Positions 8,170 to 16,806 are shown, counted from the first letter of the stretch. The stretch is DNA of 39,765 nucleotides from Treponema sp. (GCA_017470605.1 JAFUYH010000014.1:1-39765); one strand, 5' to 3'. Numbers and translations: made by a program. The notes: generated by a model from the sequence alone, not told the origin.

Positions 8170-11100
8170 CTGCGTGCCTCTATTTTTACAATCAGATCTT
8201 TTATTTTCTGCAAATTGCCGTTCTGAGGCTTTTTTAGAATCTGATTAACCAGGGCACGTGCCCCTACAACATTGTTCCCCTGCAGTCTTTGAACTGCCAG
8301 CTGGTAAAGTCTTTCTTCTTCTGTAGAAAGAACAGGAAGAGTGTTGCCTCCTATTTTTGTAGTTATGCTGTCTTTTAACGCCATCGCACTTTTATCATCT
8401 GGAGTAAGGGCAAGAACCTCATCAACCGCAGAAAGCGCTTTTTTTAATGCGGCACTATCGTTTCCTGCATTTCTGAAAAGCCGCTGTGCTTCTGAAAGGA
8501 GATTTTTAGCATTGTTCTGACTAACCTTTGTAACAGGCTTTCTTCGGATTCCGATATCTATTTCTACCTGATAAATCAGGTCTTTAAGCCCCCTGTAATC
8601 AGGCTCAAGTTCATAATAATCAAGAAGATTTGCATAGCCTTCCTGTCGGGTCTCTGCCTTCTGGCACAGGAGGCGGGCTGCCTCTATTTTTTGCGAAAAT
8701 TCTTCCATGAACTTTTTTTCATCCAGTTCGCGGTTGATTTTAAGAGTAAGAAGGGCAGCCTGCTGATTCAAAGGATAAACATACTGAACCTTACGGATAT
8801 TAGAAAGAGAGGAACGGAAGGCCTCTTCTGCTCCTGCTTTATCACCCTTTTTTAAAAGCAGGCAGCCGTCATCATAATACTGGTTTGAAATATTCAAAAG
8901 CTGGGACATTTCCGGATACTGAGGGGCAGACGGCAGAATGACTCGGCCGGTATTCATGGAAAGGGCAGTTTCTACAAATGCAAGCAGAGTCTTGATTTCT
9001 TCATCTTCCTGAACGTTTGTCACAGCCCAGCGGTTCTTGGCTTCATTCAGATATTTTTCTGCATCATCAAAACGTCCGTTAAAATACGAATCCTTTGCCA
9101 GATTTTTAAGTTCACGAACTTCCCTTACAACGACCTCATTTTCTGCCTTAGTAATCCGCTCTCCCAGAGAAAGCAGTTTTTTATCCACATCAAGACTGAA
9201 ACCTTCATCATCCTGATTCATAAGGGATTCATTATATTTTGCAAGAGAATCCTGAAGTTTTCTGCGGGCCACGTCAAAATTATTATTTTTAAGGGCATTT
9301 TCTGCTTCTGCAAAACGAATATCACCTTCATTTTTTGCAAGCTGGGCAGAAGTCTGCTTTCTGTAAGCAATTTTTTCCTGATTTTCAACTTCATTCAGCA
9401 GGCTGAGCAGTACCCTTCTTCGCTCATCAATATATGAAAGAGAATTATTCACTACACTTTCCAGGTCTTCATCATTTTTCCATTGGATATGGGCGTTATA
9501 ATTTTCCTTCATCTGTGAAGAATAAGATGACGCTGCAGAAATGCTTTTGTTTATGTAATTTCTGGTATAGTCTGCAAGTTTTACTGCAAGATCTGGATAA
9601 GAATATTTAATTCCCAGTTCCAGTTCATCTGTTTTCTGACTGTAATTTACGGCAGAAGATATTTCTGAATTTATATCTTCCATTTCTGCCTTGCTAAGCC
9701 TGCCGTCCAGTCCTTCCTGATAGATTTTTACGGCTTCAAGATACTTACGGGCATAGGCTACAAAGTCATCACTTCTCTGTCCAAAGGCAGAACCGATTTC
9801 TGTCCATGCAGTATTTGCAATTCCCAATGATTCTTCAAAAGCATAAGAAAGATTGTCTGTGTAAACTTTTTCCAGTCCGGCCCAGTCTTCAAAGGCCCGG
9901 GCATGATAATCATTCCCCCAGCTGACAGAATTAAGCTCCTGCTCTTCCTTTACACCAAGCATTTGCGCAATATATACAATTGAAGAAAAAAGTTTATCAA
10001 GAGTTGAATCATCTGCATCTGAATTGCTGTCCTTCATTGTTCGGATAAGCGCTTCAAGTTCCTTGTTTACAGAATCAATTTCCCTACACACTTCTGCAAG
10101 TTTCTGGGTACCGCCGGCAAGACTGTCAAGATAAATGCACTTTATCAGATAATCTTCATAAGGATTATCCAGCACATTTCGCCCCTTATACATTGTTAAA
10201 TCATATAAGGACAGGACTTTTGCTTCCAGACTGGAATAACGGCCCACACTTTCTGTATAGGATTTGCTTATGCCAAGACTGTAGGCCTGATATTTTTCAT
10301 TCAGCATGGCAAAAACGGCAGTATTCATCTCCCCTATAAAACTATTCCATCGCAAATCCATCAGCCCGAGAATTCCAGAATTATCTATACTGGAAATTCC
10401 TGTTATGAATCTGTATAAAAAAGGCAGGTAGGAAGCATCTGAAACATCTTCATTTTCTTTTTGAATTTCTTCAAAGAGAGCCTGAAGAGCCTCTGCACTG
10501 CCTGTTACAGAAGAGCGGACTGCACTTAAAGAAGCAAAATGAGCCTTTATTTCTGAATAACGCTGCAGGGCTTCATCATACATATCACTATTTACAGCCT
10601 TTACAAAAGCGTCAACAGAATCCTGAATGCGGGACAGGTAGTTTTTTTCCTGATATATTTTCAGGCTTTTATCCAGATTTGCAAGGATTTCTTCTGCCTG
10701 ACTGATGAATTCCGGCCTCTGCTCCCAGGTTTCATAAAAATCATCTTTATAAAGCCAGAAGCCTTCTTTAATTTTATCAATCGCTGCACCATAGGCACCG
10801 CTTGCTGCAAGTTGCGCCCCCTGCTCCTGCAGGTTCATAAACTCTGCGCGGAAATAGTTAAACTCAGCGGATTTTTTCAGGTCTGCTATAAACTTAAGGT
10901 TTTCATCACTTGGATTCTTTTCAAATGATTCCAGCCTTCTTGTAAGTTCATAAATTTCCTTGTCATTCCCCGGGTCAGTCTGAATAAGATAGATAAGTTT
11001 TTCTGCCAGTTCCGCATAATTGATTCGGGCATTCATAATCCTTTTAATGCGCTGCTGGGCGGCATCAAAGTTTTCCGGATTTGCCTTTATATAAATATTC

Positions 11101-11255
11101 AGAAGTCTGAGGGCTTCATCATATTCAGTGCGCCTTATCAGCCTGTCAACTTCAAAAAGAGACACAGTCTGACTGCCCTCCTTTTTTTGGGCAGAGAGCG
11201 GCATTAAAGCAGCAGAGAAAATCAAAATGACAAGAAAAATACCTTTCTTTTTCAT
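8166..11255 (-). CDS. Large secreted TPR-like helical repeat protein
   Basis: A 1029-aa protein with a Sec signal peptide (about 1-22, ending PLSAQ) and no later membrane segment, so probably periplasmic. Nearly all of it is alpha-helical with degenerate TPR-like units, for example RRTEYDEALRLLNIYIKANP (about 41-60), NGRFDDAEKYLNEAKNRW and KKGDKAGAEEAFRSSLSNI, plus long coiled-coil-like stretches. I do not recognise a named family; similar giant repeat proteins occur in spirochaetes. It is first in a three-gene operon: its TGA overlaps the TTG start of the sensor phosphatase, implying coupled synthesis and a likely physical link with the phosphatase's periplasmic part. ATG at 11255 has no SD; a TATAAT (11277-11272) lies 16 nt upstream, giving a leader of about 10 nt. 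Confidence 0.82.
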   Translation of the reverse strand: MKKKGIFLVILIFSAALMPLSAQKKEGSQTVSLFEVDRLIRRTEYDEALRLLNIYIKANPENFDAAQQRIKRIMNARINYAELAEKLIYLIQTDPGNDKEIYELTRRLESFEKNPSDENLKFIADLKKSAEFNYFRAEFMNLQEQGAQLAASGAYGAAIDKIKEGFWLYKDDFYETWEQRPEFISQAEEILANLDKSLKIYQEKNYLSRIQDSVDAFVKAVNSDMYDEALQRYSEIKAHFASLSAVRSSVTGSAEALQALFEEIQKENEDVSDASYLPFLYRFITGISSIDNSGILGLMDLRWNSFIGEMNTAVFAMLNEKYQAYSLGISKSYTESVGRYSSLEAKVLSLYDLTMYKGRNVLDNPYEDYLIKCIYLDSLAGGTQKLAEVCREIDSVNKELEALIRTMKDSNSDADDSTLDKLFSSIVYIAQMLGVKEEQELNSVSWGNDYHARAFEDWAGLEKVYTDNLSYAFEESLGIANTAWTEIGSAFGQRSDDFVAYARKYLEAVKIYQEGLDGRLSKAEMEDINSEISSAVNYSQKTDELELGIKYSYPDLAVKLADYTRNYINKSISAASSYSSQMKENYNAHIQWKNDEDLESVVNNSLSYIDERRRVLLSLLNEVENQEKIAYRKQTSAQLAKNEGDIRFAEAENALKNNNFDVARRKLQDSLAKYNESLMNQDDEGFSLDVDKKLLSLGERITKAENEVVVREVRELKNLAKDSYFNGRFDDAEKYLNEAKNRWAVTNVQEDEEIKTLLAFVETALSMNTGRVILPSAPQYPEMSQLLNISNQYYDDGCLLLKKGDKAGAEEAFRSSLSNIRKVQYVYPLNQQAALLTLKINRELDEKKFMEEFSQKIEAARLLCQKAETRQEGYANLLDYYELEPDYRGLKDLIYQVEIDIGIRRKPVTKVSQNNAKNLLSEAQRLFRNAGNDSAALKKALSAVDEVLALTPDDKSAMALKDSITTKIGGNTLPVLSTEEERLYQLAVQRLQGNNVVGARALVNQILKKPQNGNLQKIKDLIVKIEARS

Positions 11256-11317
11256 CAGAAATATGTAGAATATTATAGTTGATTTTCGGAAAAATAACCT
11301 TATATACTTATTATAAA
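11256..11317. promoter_or_regulatory. Compact divergent promoter region
   Basis: Only 62 bp separate the divergent starts at 11255 and 11318. Minus strand: TATAAT at 11277-11272, with no convincing -35. Plus strand: TTGATT (11279-11284), an 18-nt spacer and TATACT (11303-11308), 9 nt before the ATG at 11318. The two promoters overlap, so the two transcripts probably compete or share control. Neither gene has an SD. Confidence 0.45.
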
Positions 11318-12628
11318 ATGAAAGCGAAAGTGCATTTTTTTACAGCCTTATTTTTTCTCATTTTTATTCCGGCAAGAGCCGGAGCACTTTCTTTATTTGA
11401 CGACAATACACTGATTTCAGATTTTTTTTACTCCACTCTAGATTCAAATGAAGGTACAACAAGTTTCCGCTCCCTGCTTATTCCTTTTGGCGGCAGAACA
11501 GAAAGCCTTGGAAATGCATATACCGGCTTGTGTGATGACATAAATTACCTGCGTTATAATCCGGCCGCAGGGGCCCTGCAAAAGGAAGGTCAGATTGCCC
11601 TTTTTCATAATTCATGGATTGCAGATTCAAAACTGGACACCCTTGCTTTTACAACCCGATTTAATAAAATTCCAAGCCTGAGTTTTGGAACTTTTCTTTC
11701 CTGCTTTTACCTGCCTTTTACCGAATACAACGCATTTGGAGACAGAGTTACTTCCGGCTATTATTCTGAAACAACAGGGGCCTTTAACATTTCCTACAAT
11801 TTTTTTGAAGGCTATGATTTTAAGGGACTGGCTCTTGGAGCTACAGTAAAGGCCTCCTGGCGCAGCATTCCAAACTATGCAGATGACGACACGGGGCTTG
11901 TAATTCCAAATTCCGGCATTTCACAAAGCGCAGCGGCTTTTATGGCAGACATAGGAATGATGATGCAGTTTAATTTCTTAAAATTCTATTCATCACGTGA
12001 CCCTAATGTACGCATTGGACTATCCCTGCAGAATCTGGGAGCCGCCGTAACAGGCTTTACAAAAACTCTTGTTCAGGATTCTCCCCTGCCTACACTCGCT
12101 TCCGCCGGCATTTCAGTGCGCTTCATCAAGCCTTTTACACTCAGTCTGGACTTTTCACAGCCTCTTAACCTGCAGGACTTAAAAACATATCATCTGCCTT
12201 ACATAAGCACAGGAATTTCAGTGCAGTTTGCCCCCTTCCTGCTCTTTCTTGCCGGAGCGGGAATCAAAGGCTCAAATCCCCACATAAACGCAGGCTTTGA
12301 ATTTGAAGTTGCAAAAATCAGATTGAATTTAAACTATACCCTGGATTTCACATCTTCTCTGGCACCCTTCAACAAATTCAGTCTTTCTGCAAAAATCATG
12401 CTGGGAGATAAGGGACGCAGTATAACTGCCGCTAAGATAGATGAACTGTATTCTGAAGGACTTATGTTCTATGCAGAAGAAAAATGGGAAGAAGCAATAG
12501 AGTGCTGGGAAAAGGTTTTAAAACTGAACAGGCATTTCAATCCTGCTTCGCTGGGAATAAAAGCCGCAAGATACAGAATTGAAATGCTTGAAATGATTAA
12601 GAACAGTCTTAAACTGGATCAGGACTAG
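11318..12628 (+). CDS. UPF0164 family (FadL/PorV-like) outer membrane protein
   Basis: A 436-aa protein with an N-terminal signal peptide (about 1-23, FFLIFIPARAGA). The family hallmark near the mature N-terminus is GGRTESLGNAYTGLCDD followed by YLRYNPAA, as in the treponemal UPF0164 and PorV/FadL-like barrels. The middle has alternating, aromatic-rich beta-strand character. The C-terminal 60 residues form a TPR-like tail (YAEEKWEEAIECWEKVLKLN). It is expected in the outer membrane or at its periplasmic face, perhaps in uptake of hydrophobic substrates; the function is unproven. I chose ATG at 11318 over the upstream TTG at 11279 because the signal peptide starts there. Its stop overlaps the convergent GH57-like gene by 4 bp (CTAG). 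Confidence 0.83.
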   Translation: MKAKVHFFTALFFLIFIPARAGALSLFDDNTLISDFFYSTLDSNEGTTSFRSLLIPFGGRTESLGNAYTGLCDDINYLRYNPAAGALQKEGQIALFHNSWIADSKLDTLAFTTRFNKIPSLSFGTFLSCFYLPFTEYNAFGDRVTSGYYSETTGAFNISYNFFEGYDFKGLALGATVKASWRSIPNYADDDTGLVIPNSGISQSAAAFMADIGMMMQFNFLKFYSSRDPNVRIGLSLQNLGAAVTGFTKTLVQDSPLPTLASAGISVRFIKPFTLSLDFSQPLNLQDLKTYHLPYISTGISVQFAPFLLFLAGAGIKGSNPHINAGFEFEVAKIRLNLNYTLDFTSSLAPFNKFSLSAKIMLGDKGRSITAAKIDELYSEGLMFYAEEKWEEAIECWEKVLKLNRHFNPASLGIKAARYRIEMLEMIKNSLKLDQD

Positions 12629-14214
12629 TGTTTCTTAGAAAAAATCCTGTAGTTCATCCATGGGAAAATTGAATCCTGCATTTCCATGGTAGTAAGCCAT
12701 TCCGTACTGACAGTATTTGAACCAAGGGAATCAAAGACTGCTGTAAAAGCATTTATTGAATCTCTAAAGCGGCGTTCTGCCAGATTAGGATAAAGGGAAT
12801 TATCTATGGTCTTTGCAAGATGCATACTTTGAGCCAGCATCAGTTCTTTTGCGCCCAGGTTCAAAAGTCTTGTTTTAAGGCCCGTATCATTTGGGAAACG
12901 GTCTGCAAGGTCTATCATCCTTTCACAGGCCTTTCTTGTATGACGAATCATCCAGCAGTTTTTGCTAGAAAGCAGATTTTCGCCGTATCCGTCTCCAATT
13001 CCTGCAGAATAATAAGGCGTGAATTTTGTAAGGGAATACTGTTTGTCTATCAGCTGATTTCCAGAAACTACAGGAAGATTTTTTTCTGCCGCAGAACGGA
13101 ATACATTTTCCAGCCACTGAACAGACTCATTCCAGTTCCTGAAAAGCTCATCTGATTCAAAAGCGCATATATATGAAACATAGTCGTTTGAAGGCAGATT
13201 CTCTGCGGCTTCTTCAAGAAGAGCAAGTTTCTCTGAAACAAATTTTTCTGCATCTGTTCTGGCCTGCTCCAAAGCATTTTTTCTGTTGTAAACAGCCTTG
13301 TCAGAATCTTCAAAACAGCGGTTCCAGTATTTATAGCCTGTTGCATAGCGGACAGAACCAATTTCAATTACAGGTTCAAGCTGAACAGGAGTAAGGTCAT
13401 AACCAATATCCCGGTTTTCATTTCTGTAAACCTGATTTTTTGCAATTCCGTTTTCTCCATTAATCTGGGAAGGCAGTCTTGAATCGCGAGGAAGAACAAC
13501 CAGAGAGTTTTCTGTGCGGACAGGATAAAAAATACCTGACTCAGGACAGTTTTCAGAAAATAAAACGCTTCTGGCATCAAGCACTGTATAGGAATAGCCG
13601 TAAGCTTTAATCAGTTTTTCTACGCCATTCATGTAGCCAAAAGCAGGCAGCCAGAAGCCATCAGGAACCGTTCCAAAGAACTGCCTGTAAGCATGAAGTC
13701 CGCTTTCTATCTGGGCAGAAACAATTTCCTTTAAATCTGCATAGTGAGGCAGGAACAAATCGGTTCCGCAGGTGCCCAGAAGTTCAATGCGACCTTTTTT
13801 CATGCATTCAATAAAGGCAGAAATCAAGTCCCTGTTATATCGTTCTATAAAATCTTTCTTTAAAAGCTCATATTTAGCAATAGTTTCATGAATATTTTCT
13901 TTTATATGTTCATTTTCAACTCTTTCCAGTTCTTTATGACCAAGTGCAATTCTTTTTTCAAGATTCATGATATACATATTCTGAATATCTGAATCTGCAA
14001 AAAGATTGCACAAAAGAGGCGGTAAAACAAGACCAAAGGAACCTGGCACACCATCTTCTTCCAGTCTGCTTACCATGCGTAAGAGAGGAATATAAACATC
14101 AGAAATTGTATCAAAAAAGATATTAAGAACTATAGCGTTTGATTTTTCAAAATCACCAAAATGCCTGATATAGTCCTGTGTTGCTTTTATAATTATACTT
14201 AATTTTTTTTCCAT
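12625..14214 (-). CDS. GH57/DUF1957-like protein with altered catalytic positions
   Basis: A 529-aa protein related to glycoside hydrolase family 57 (alpha-glucan branching enzyme/amylopullulanase fold). Recognisable landmarks are RIELLGTCGTDLFLPHYAD (about 142-160, GH57 region 2) and GFWLPAFGYMNGVEKL (186-201, region 3). In active GH57 enzymes region 3 carries the nucleophile Glu (WLPEC or similar); here that position is Ala191. Region 4, normally D-x-E-L-F-G-H-W-W, reads SDELFRNWN (354-362), so the general acid position is Ser354. The usual N-terminal HxH motif is also missing. It may be a carbohydrate-binding or regulatory pseudoenzyme. It follows the DUF4912 gene by 16 nt in one operon; no signal peptide, so cytosolic. 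Confidence 0.8.
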   Translation of the reverse strand: MEKKLSIIIKATQDYIRHFGDFEKSNAIVLNIFFDTISDVYIPLLRMVSRLEEDGVPGSFGLVLPPLLCNLFADSDIQNMYIMNLEKRIALGHKELERVENEHIKENIHETIAKYELLKKDFIERYNRDLISAFIECMKKGRIELLGTCGTDLFLPHYADLKEIVSAQIESGLHAYRQFFGTVPDGFWLPAFGYMNGVEKLIKAYGYSYTVLDARSVLFSENCPESGIFYPVRTENSLVVLPRDSRLPSQINGENGIAKNQVYRNENRDIGYDLTPVQLEPVIEIGSVRYATGYKYWNRCFEDSDKAVYNRKNALEQARTDAEKFVSEKLALLEEAAENLPSNDYVSYICAFESDELFRNWNESVQWLENVFRSAAEKNLPVVSGNQLIDKQYSLTKFTPYYSAGIGDGYGENLLSSKNCWMIRHTRKACERMIDLADRFPNDTGLKTRLLNLGAKELMLAQSMHLAKTIDNSLYPNLAERRFRDSINAFTAVFDSLGSNTVSTEWLTTMEMQDSIFPWMNYRIFSKKH

Positions 14215-14230
14215 ATTCTAAATACCCGCA

Positions 14231-14884
14231 TCAAGAAAAAGAATGCCTGTGTTTTCTGTATTGATCAGCCAGAGAATTTTCCATTCCAGATAATTTCAAA
14301 ATCTGGGGAATATCTTCATAAGAACCAGGCTGCATCTCATTTACAAGATCTGCACCATGAGGAATTGAAAGCACAGGAGAAAAAGCAAGAACTTTTCCGC
14401 CAGAAAGGGCTGAATAAACAAGTTCTACTTTCAAATATGATTTTCCGGCCGGAATCAAGACATACTGTTCCTGATTTGTAGTTGAAGCCTGAAGTTCAAA
14501 GGCTTCTTCTGGAATCGGCTCTTTAGGATCTTTCATAAAACAGATTCTAAGCTTTAATTCTCCAGAATCATTTTTAAGGGCCGCAAAATCATTTTCATTT
14601 ATATTCCAGAATACAAAAATCCATGCAGGATTTCTAAAAACAAACGAAATTTGAGTCTCATTGTAATTTCCAGGAAGAACTGATTTTTCACTGCCAGAAG
14701 CGGAAGATATAATCATTTCTTCATTCTGACCGGCTTCTTCCTGTGCAAGTTCCAGAAGTTCAGCTATTAAAAAGCGTCTGTCCAAATCTTCAGGAACATC
14801 CACCCCGTATTCATCTGCAAGTGCCACCAAATCAGCAAAAGACAGGGTTTCCAGATAGGTACGGGTTAAATTTCTCTCATTCAT
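14231..14884 (-). CDS. DUF4912 domain protein
   Basis: A 217-aa cytosolic protein. The N-terminal 45 residues form a Rho-N/SAP-like helical module (TRTYLETLSFADLVALADEYGVD); a linker rich in Glu, Ser and Gly follows. The DUF4912 core (about 70-190) shows the hallmark FRNPAWIFVFWNI (about 82-94) and ends with FSPVLSIPHG. Function is unknown for the family; members are often found beside GH57/DUF1957 genes, as here, suggesting a shared glucan-related role. I chose ATG at 14884 because the open frame upstream of it begins only with TTG and would cover the promoter. TTGACA (14922-14917), a 17-nt spacer and GATTAT (14899-14894) put the transcript start 2-3 nt before the ATG; no SD. Confidence 0.8.
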   Translation of the reverse strand: MNERNLTRTYLETLSFADLVALADEYGVDVPEDLDRRFLIAELLELAQEEAGQNEEMIISSASGSEKSVLPGNYNETQISFVFRNPAWIFVFWNINENDFAALKNDSGELKLRICFMKDPKEPIPEEAFELQASTTNQEQYVLIPAGKSYLKVELVYSALSGGKVLAFSPVLSIPHGADLVNEMQPGSYEDIPQILKLSGMENSLADQYRKHRHSFS

Positions 14885-14893
14885 AATTACAAC

Positions 14894-14922
14894 ATAATCC
14901 AAAAAAACATGATAAGTGTCAA
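14894..14922 (-). promoter_or_regulatory. Promoter of the DUF4912-GH57-like operon
   Basis: Perfect TTGACA (14922-14917), a 17-nt spacer containing seven T, and a weaker -10 GATTAT (14899-14894). The -10 ends 9 nt before the chosen ATG, so the mRNA would be almost leaderless. Confidence 0.5.
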
Positions 14923-14963
14923 GGCAAATTGAATACAAATCGCAGAGAAAATTTATTCAAAAA

Positions 14964-15147
14964 ATTAATTTTTTTCTAAAGTCAAAAGGCTCAGGTCCGA
15001 TAATAAAATCAGTTGGTGATTATCTTCGGGTGGGAAGACATCCAGACGCCTGAAAAATTAACAACCGATTACATATTGTTTGCATTGCAAACACCTCCAT
15101 TTTACTAAAAAGTTGGAAAGTGTGTGAGACTTTCCAACTTTTTTTTT
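14964..15147 (+). ncRNA. Candidate structured small RNA of about 150-185 nt with its own terminator
   Basis: The 371-bp gap between two divergent genes contains no credible ORF but much pairing. A closing stem TCAGG/CCTGA (14991-14995, 15049-15053) encloses a hairpin GATAAT/ATTATC (14999-15004, 15019-15024) and a second one GGGTG/CATCC (15028-15032, 15039-15043). The loop of the first hairpin (15007-15015) can pair with 15062-15070 in eight of nine positions, a pseudoknot. Then come TGTTTGC/GCAAACA and a strong terminator. A weak promoter (TTGAAT 14929-14934, 17 nt, TTTATT 14952-14957) gives a start near 14964. The downstream gene has its own promoter, so a free RNA is more likely than a riboswitch. 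I cannot match it to 6S, SRP, tmRNA or RNase P RNA. Boundaries are approximate. Confidence 0.5.
15107..15147 (+). terminator. Intrinsic terminator of the candidate RNA
   Basis: A 12-bp perfect stem (15110-15121 with 15129-15140), extendable by A-T pairs, a 7-nt loop and a run of nine T (15139-15147). The run of five A on the left side could let it work in reverse as well, but no minus-strand gene enters from the right. Confidence 0.93.
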
Positions 15148-15154
15148 GCTTTTT

Positions 15155-15183
15155 TTGACATTTCCCAAAACCTATAGTAACAT
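15155..15183 (+). promoter_or_regulatory. Promoter of the HD-GYP-like gene
   Basis: TTGACA (15155-15160), a 17-nt spacer and TAACAT (15178-15183), directly after the terminator. The same -35, spacing and -10 occur before enolase. The predicted start near 15190 leaves a 65-nt leader. Confidence 0.55.
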
Positions 15184-15255
15184 TATAAATAGTAGAAAAT
15201 TAAAGATATCACATTTTTATGCCGATATAGAAATCAGGGAGACTTCTACTAAATC

Positions 15256-16806
15256 ATGGAAAACTTATCTGTAGAATCATTAAAACCAGATATTTCTTTC
15301 ACTGGAGACGCATTTATAGACAGTACCTTTATGCTTCTGCCTAAATCTGCAACCCTGACTGAAAATATGCTGAAAATTCTTAAAAAATGGAATTTTGAAA
15401 ACATTCTGTGCGAAGGAAATTTCAGCCTTAGCAGTCAGTTCACAGCAGACTCTACAGATTTTCTTTCAGATGACGAAAATGCTCATTCTGACGAACCAAA
15501 AGAAAAAATAACAGAAACCGTAAAAAAGATTATTGAAGATTCCCAGAATAATACGATAGCAAACAATGACCAGAATCGTCTGGAAATGGTCAAAAATGTA
15601 TATAATGAATACTTAAAATACATTAATTCAATGTTTACTCATTATGTAACCCATAAAGAAATTGACCAGCAGGAGCTTACAGACAGTATAAAAGACCTGT
15701 GCATTTTTATAAAAGATCACAGAAGGTTCATTCTCCGCGTAAATTCAAACATACATAATGACAAGTTTGTTTTTATCGTTACCCATGCAATGCGTTCCAC
15801 AGTCATGGCTATAGCCATAGGAATGCAGCTGCACATGCCCCTTTCCAAACTGATTGAACTTGGTGAAACCTGCATCCTGCATGAAATAGGCATGGTTCAG
15901 CTTCCACCCCAGCTCTACATGACAGACAGAAAACTTTCGCCTTTTGAAAAAGCAAAGCTTTCAAAACACACGGTTTTAGGCTACACAATTGTTAAGGATC
16001 TGAACTTTCCTTTAAGCGTACAGCTTGGTATTCTGGAACACCATGAAAATGAAAACGGAACCGGCTACCCGAGAAAACTTCCAAGTGAAAAAATCTCTTC
16101 ATTTGCTAAAATTATTTCAGTTGTATGCACATACGAAGCAATTTCCAGCCCGCGAAAATACCGCGATGCAAGGTCTTCTTTTGATGCCCTGCTTGAACTG
16201 ATTCAGAACAAAGAAAGAAAGTATGATGATACTATTCTGAAGGCCCTGCTTTTTACAGTTTCACTCTACCCTATTGGAACTTATGTATATCTTTCAAACA
16301 GAAAGGTTGCAGAAGTAATTGATTCAAATCAAGATAATCCAAAGTGCCCTCTTGTTCAGATGCTTACAGAAACAGAACAGGACGGTTCACCAAAAATCAT
16401 TCAGACTTCAAATGAACTGTCTGTTCTTCGCGTTCTTACAAAAGATGAAAAGAAAGATATTCTTAAAATGCTGATGAAGAATACTCTTGAAGCAGATACG
16501 TCAGATACAGCGGAAGCAAAGCCTGTAAAACTGGAAGCAGTTTCAGACGAAGAAACAGGACTTGAACCGATTGCTGAAGAAGAAACCATTGATGTAACAG
16601 AAGAAGTTCTGGAAGAAATTGAAGGTGCAGAAGAAGTTGAGGAAGTTGAAGAAACAGAAGACACAGCAGACACTGCAGACTCAAGAAAAGCATCTGCATC
16701 GGAAGCGGTTTCTGAAAGTGAATCAGGCACGGAAAATACAGCAGAAAATAATCAGCCAGCTTCAGACAGTGAAATAGAAGATGTTGACATAAGCATTTTC
16801 AGTTAA
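15256..16806 (+). CDS. Degenerate HD-GYP domain protein with acidic tail
   Basis: A 516-aa soluble protein. The N-terminal part (1-165) is helical and of unknown type. An HD-GYP-like domain occupies about 166-350: His177 (VTHAMR), LHEIGMVQLP (208-217), His238, and HHENENGTGYP (262-272). Known c-di-GMP phosphodiesterases have HD, here His209-Glu210; the later VxDxxDAL motif reads VVCTYEAI, so the metal-binding Asp is Cys291 and the next Asp is Glu294. The GYP signature itself is kept. Catalysis is therefore doubtful; it may bind c-di-GMP or act by protein contact. Residues 415-516 are a low-complexity tail of Glu, Ala, Thr and Ser. AGGGAG lies 14 nt before the ATG, a rather long spacing. Monocistronic. 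Confidence 0.83.
   Translation: MENLSVESLKPDISFTGDAFIDSTFMLLPKSATLTENMLKILKKWNFENILCEGNFSLSSQFTADSTDFLSDDENAHSDEPKEKITETVKKIIEDSQNNTIANNDQNRLEMVKNVYNEYLKYINSMFTHYVTHKEIDQQELTDSIKDLCIFIKDHRRFILRVNSNIHNDKFVFIVTHAMRSTVMAIAIGMQLHMPLSKLIELGETCILHEIGMVQLPPQLYMTDRKLSPFEKAKLSKHTVLGYTIVKDLNFPLSVQLGILEHHENENGTGYPRKLPSEKISSFAKIISVVCTYEAISSPRKYRDARSSFDALLELIQNKERKYDDTILKALLFTVSLYPIGTYVYLSNRKVAEVIDSNQDNPKCPLVQMLTETEQDGSPKIIQTSNELSVLRVLTKDEKKDILKMLMKNTLEADTSDTAEAKPVKLEAVSDEETGLEPIAEEETIDVTEEVLEEIEGAEEVEEVEETEDTADTADSRKASASEAVSESESGTENTAENNQPASDSEIEDVDISIFS

Noticed and set aside
11279..11317. TTG at 11279 as start of the UPF0164 protein
   Set aside because: It adds residues before a good signal peptide and overlaps the divergent promoter; ATG at 11318 is better.
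14964..15147. Identification of the structured RNA as 6S RNA or SRP RNA
   Set aside because: The 5' and 3' ends do not pair into a long 6S-like rod, and the GGAAGGA/AGCAGCC core of bacterial SRP RNA is absent.
14964..15255. c-di-GMP riboswitch controlling the HD-GYP-like gene
   Set aside because: The conserved GEMM bases are not found, and a complete terminator plus a new TTGACA promoter separate the fold from the gene.
16401..16730. A Ser/Val-rich frame antisense to the HD-GYP-like protein tail
   Set aside because: It mirrors the low-complexity Glu/Thr/Ala codons of the acidic tail and has no start signals.
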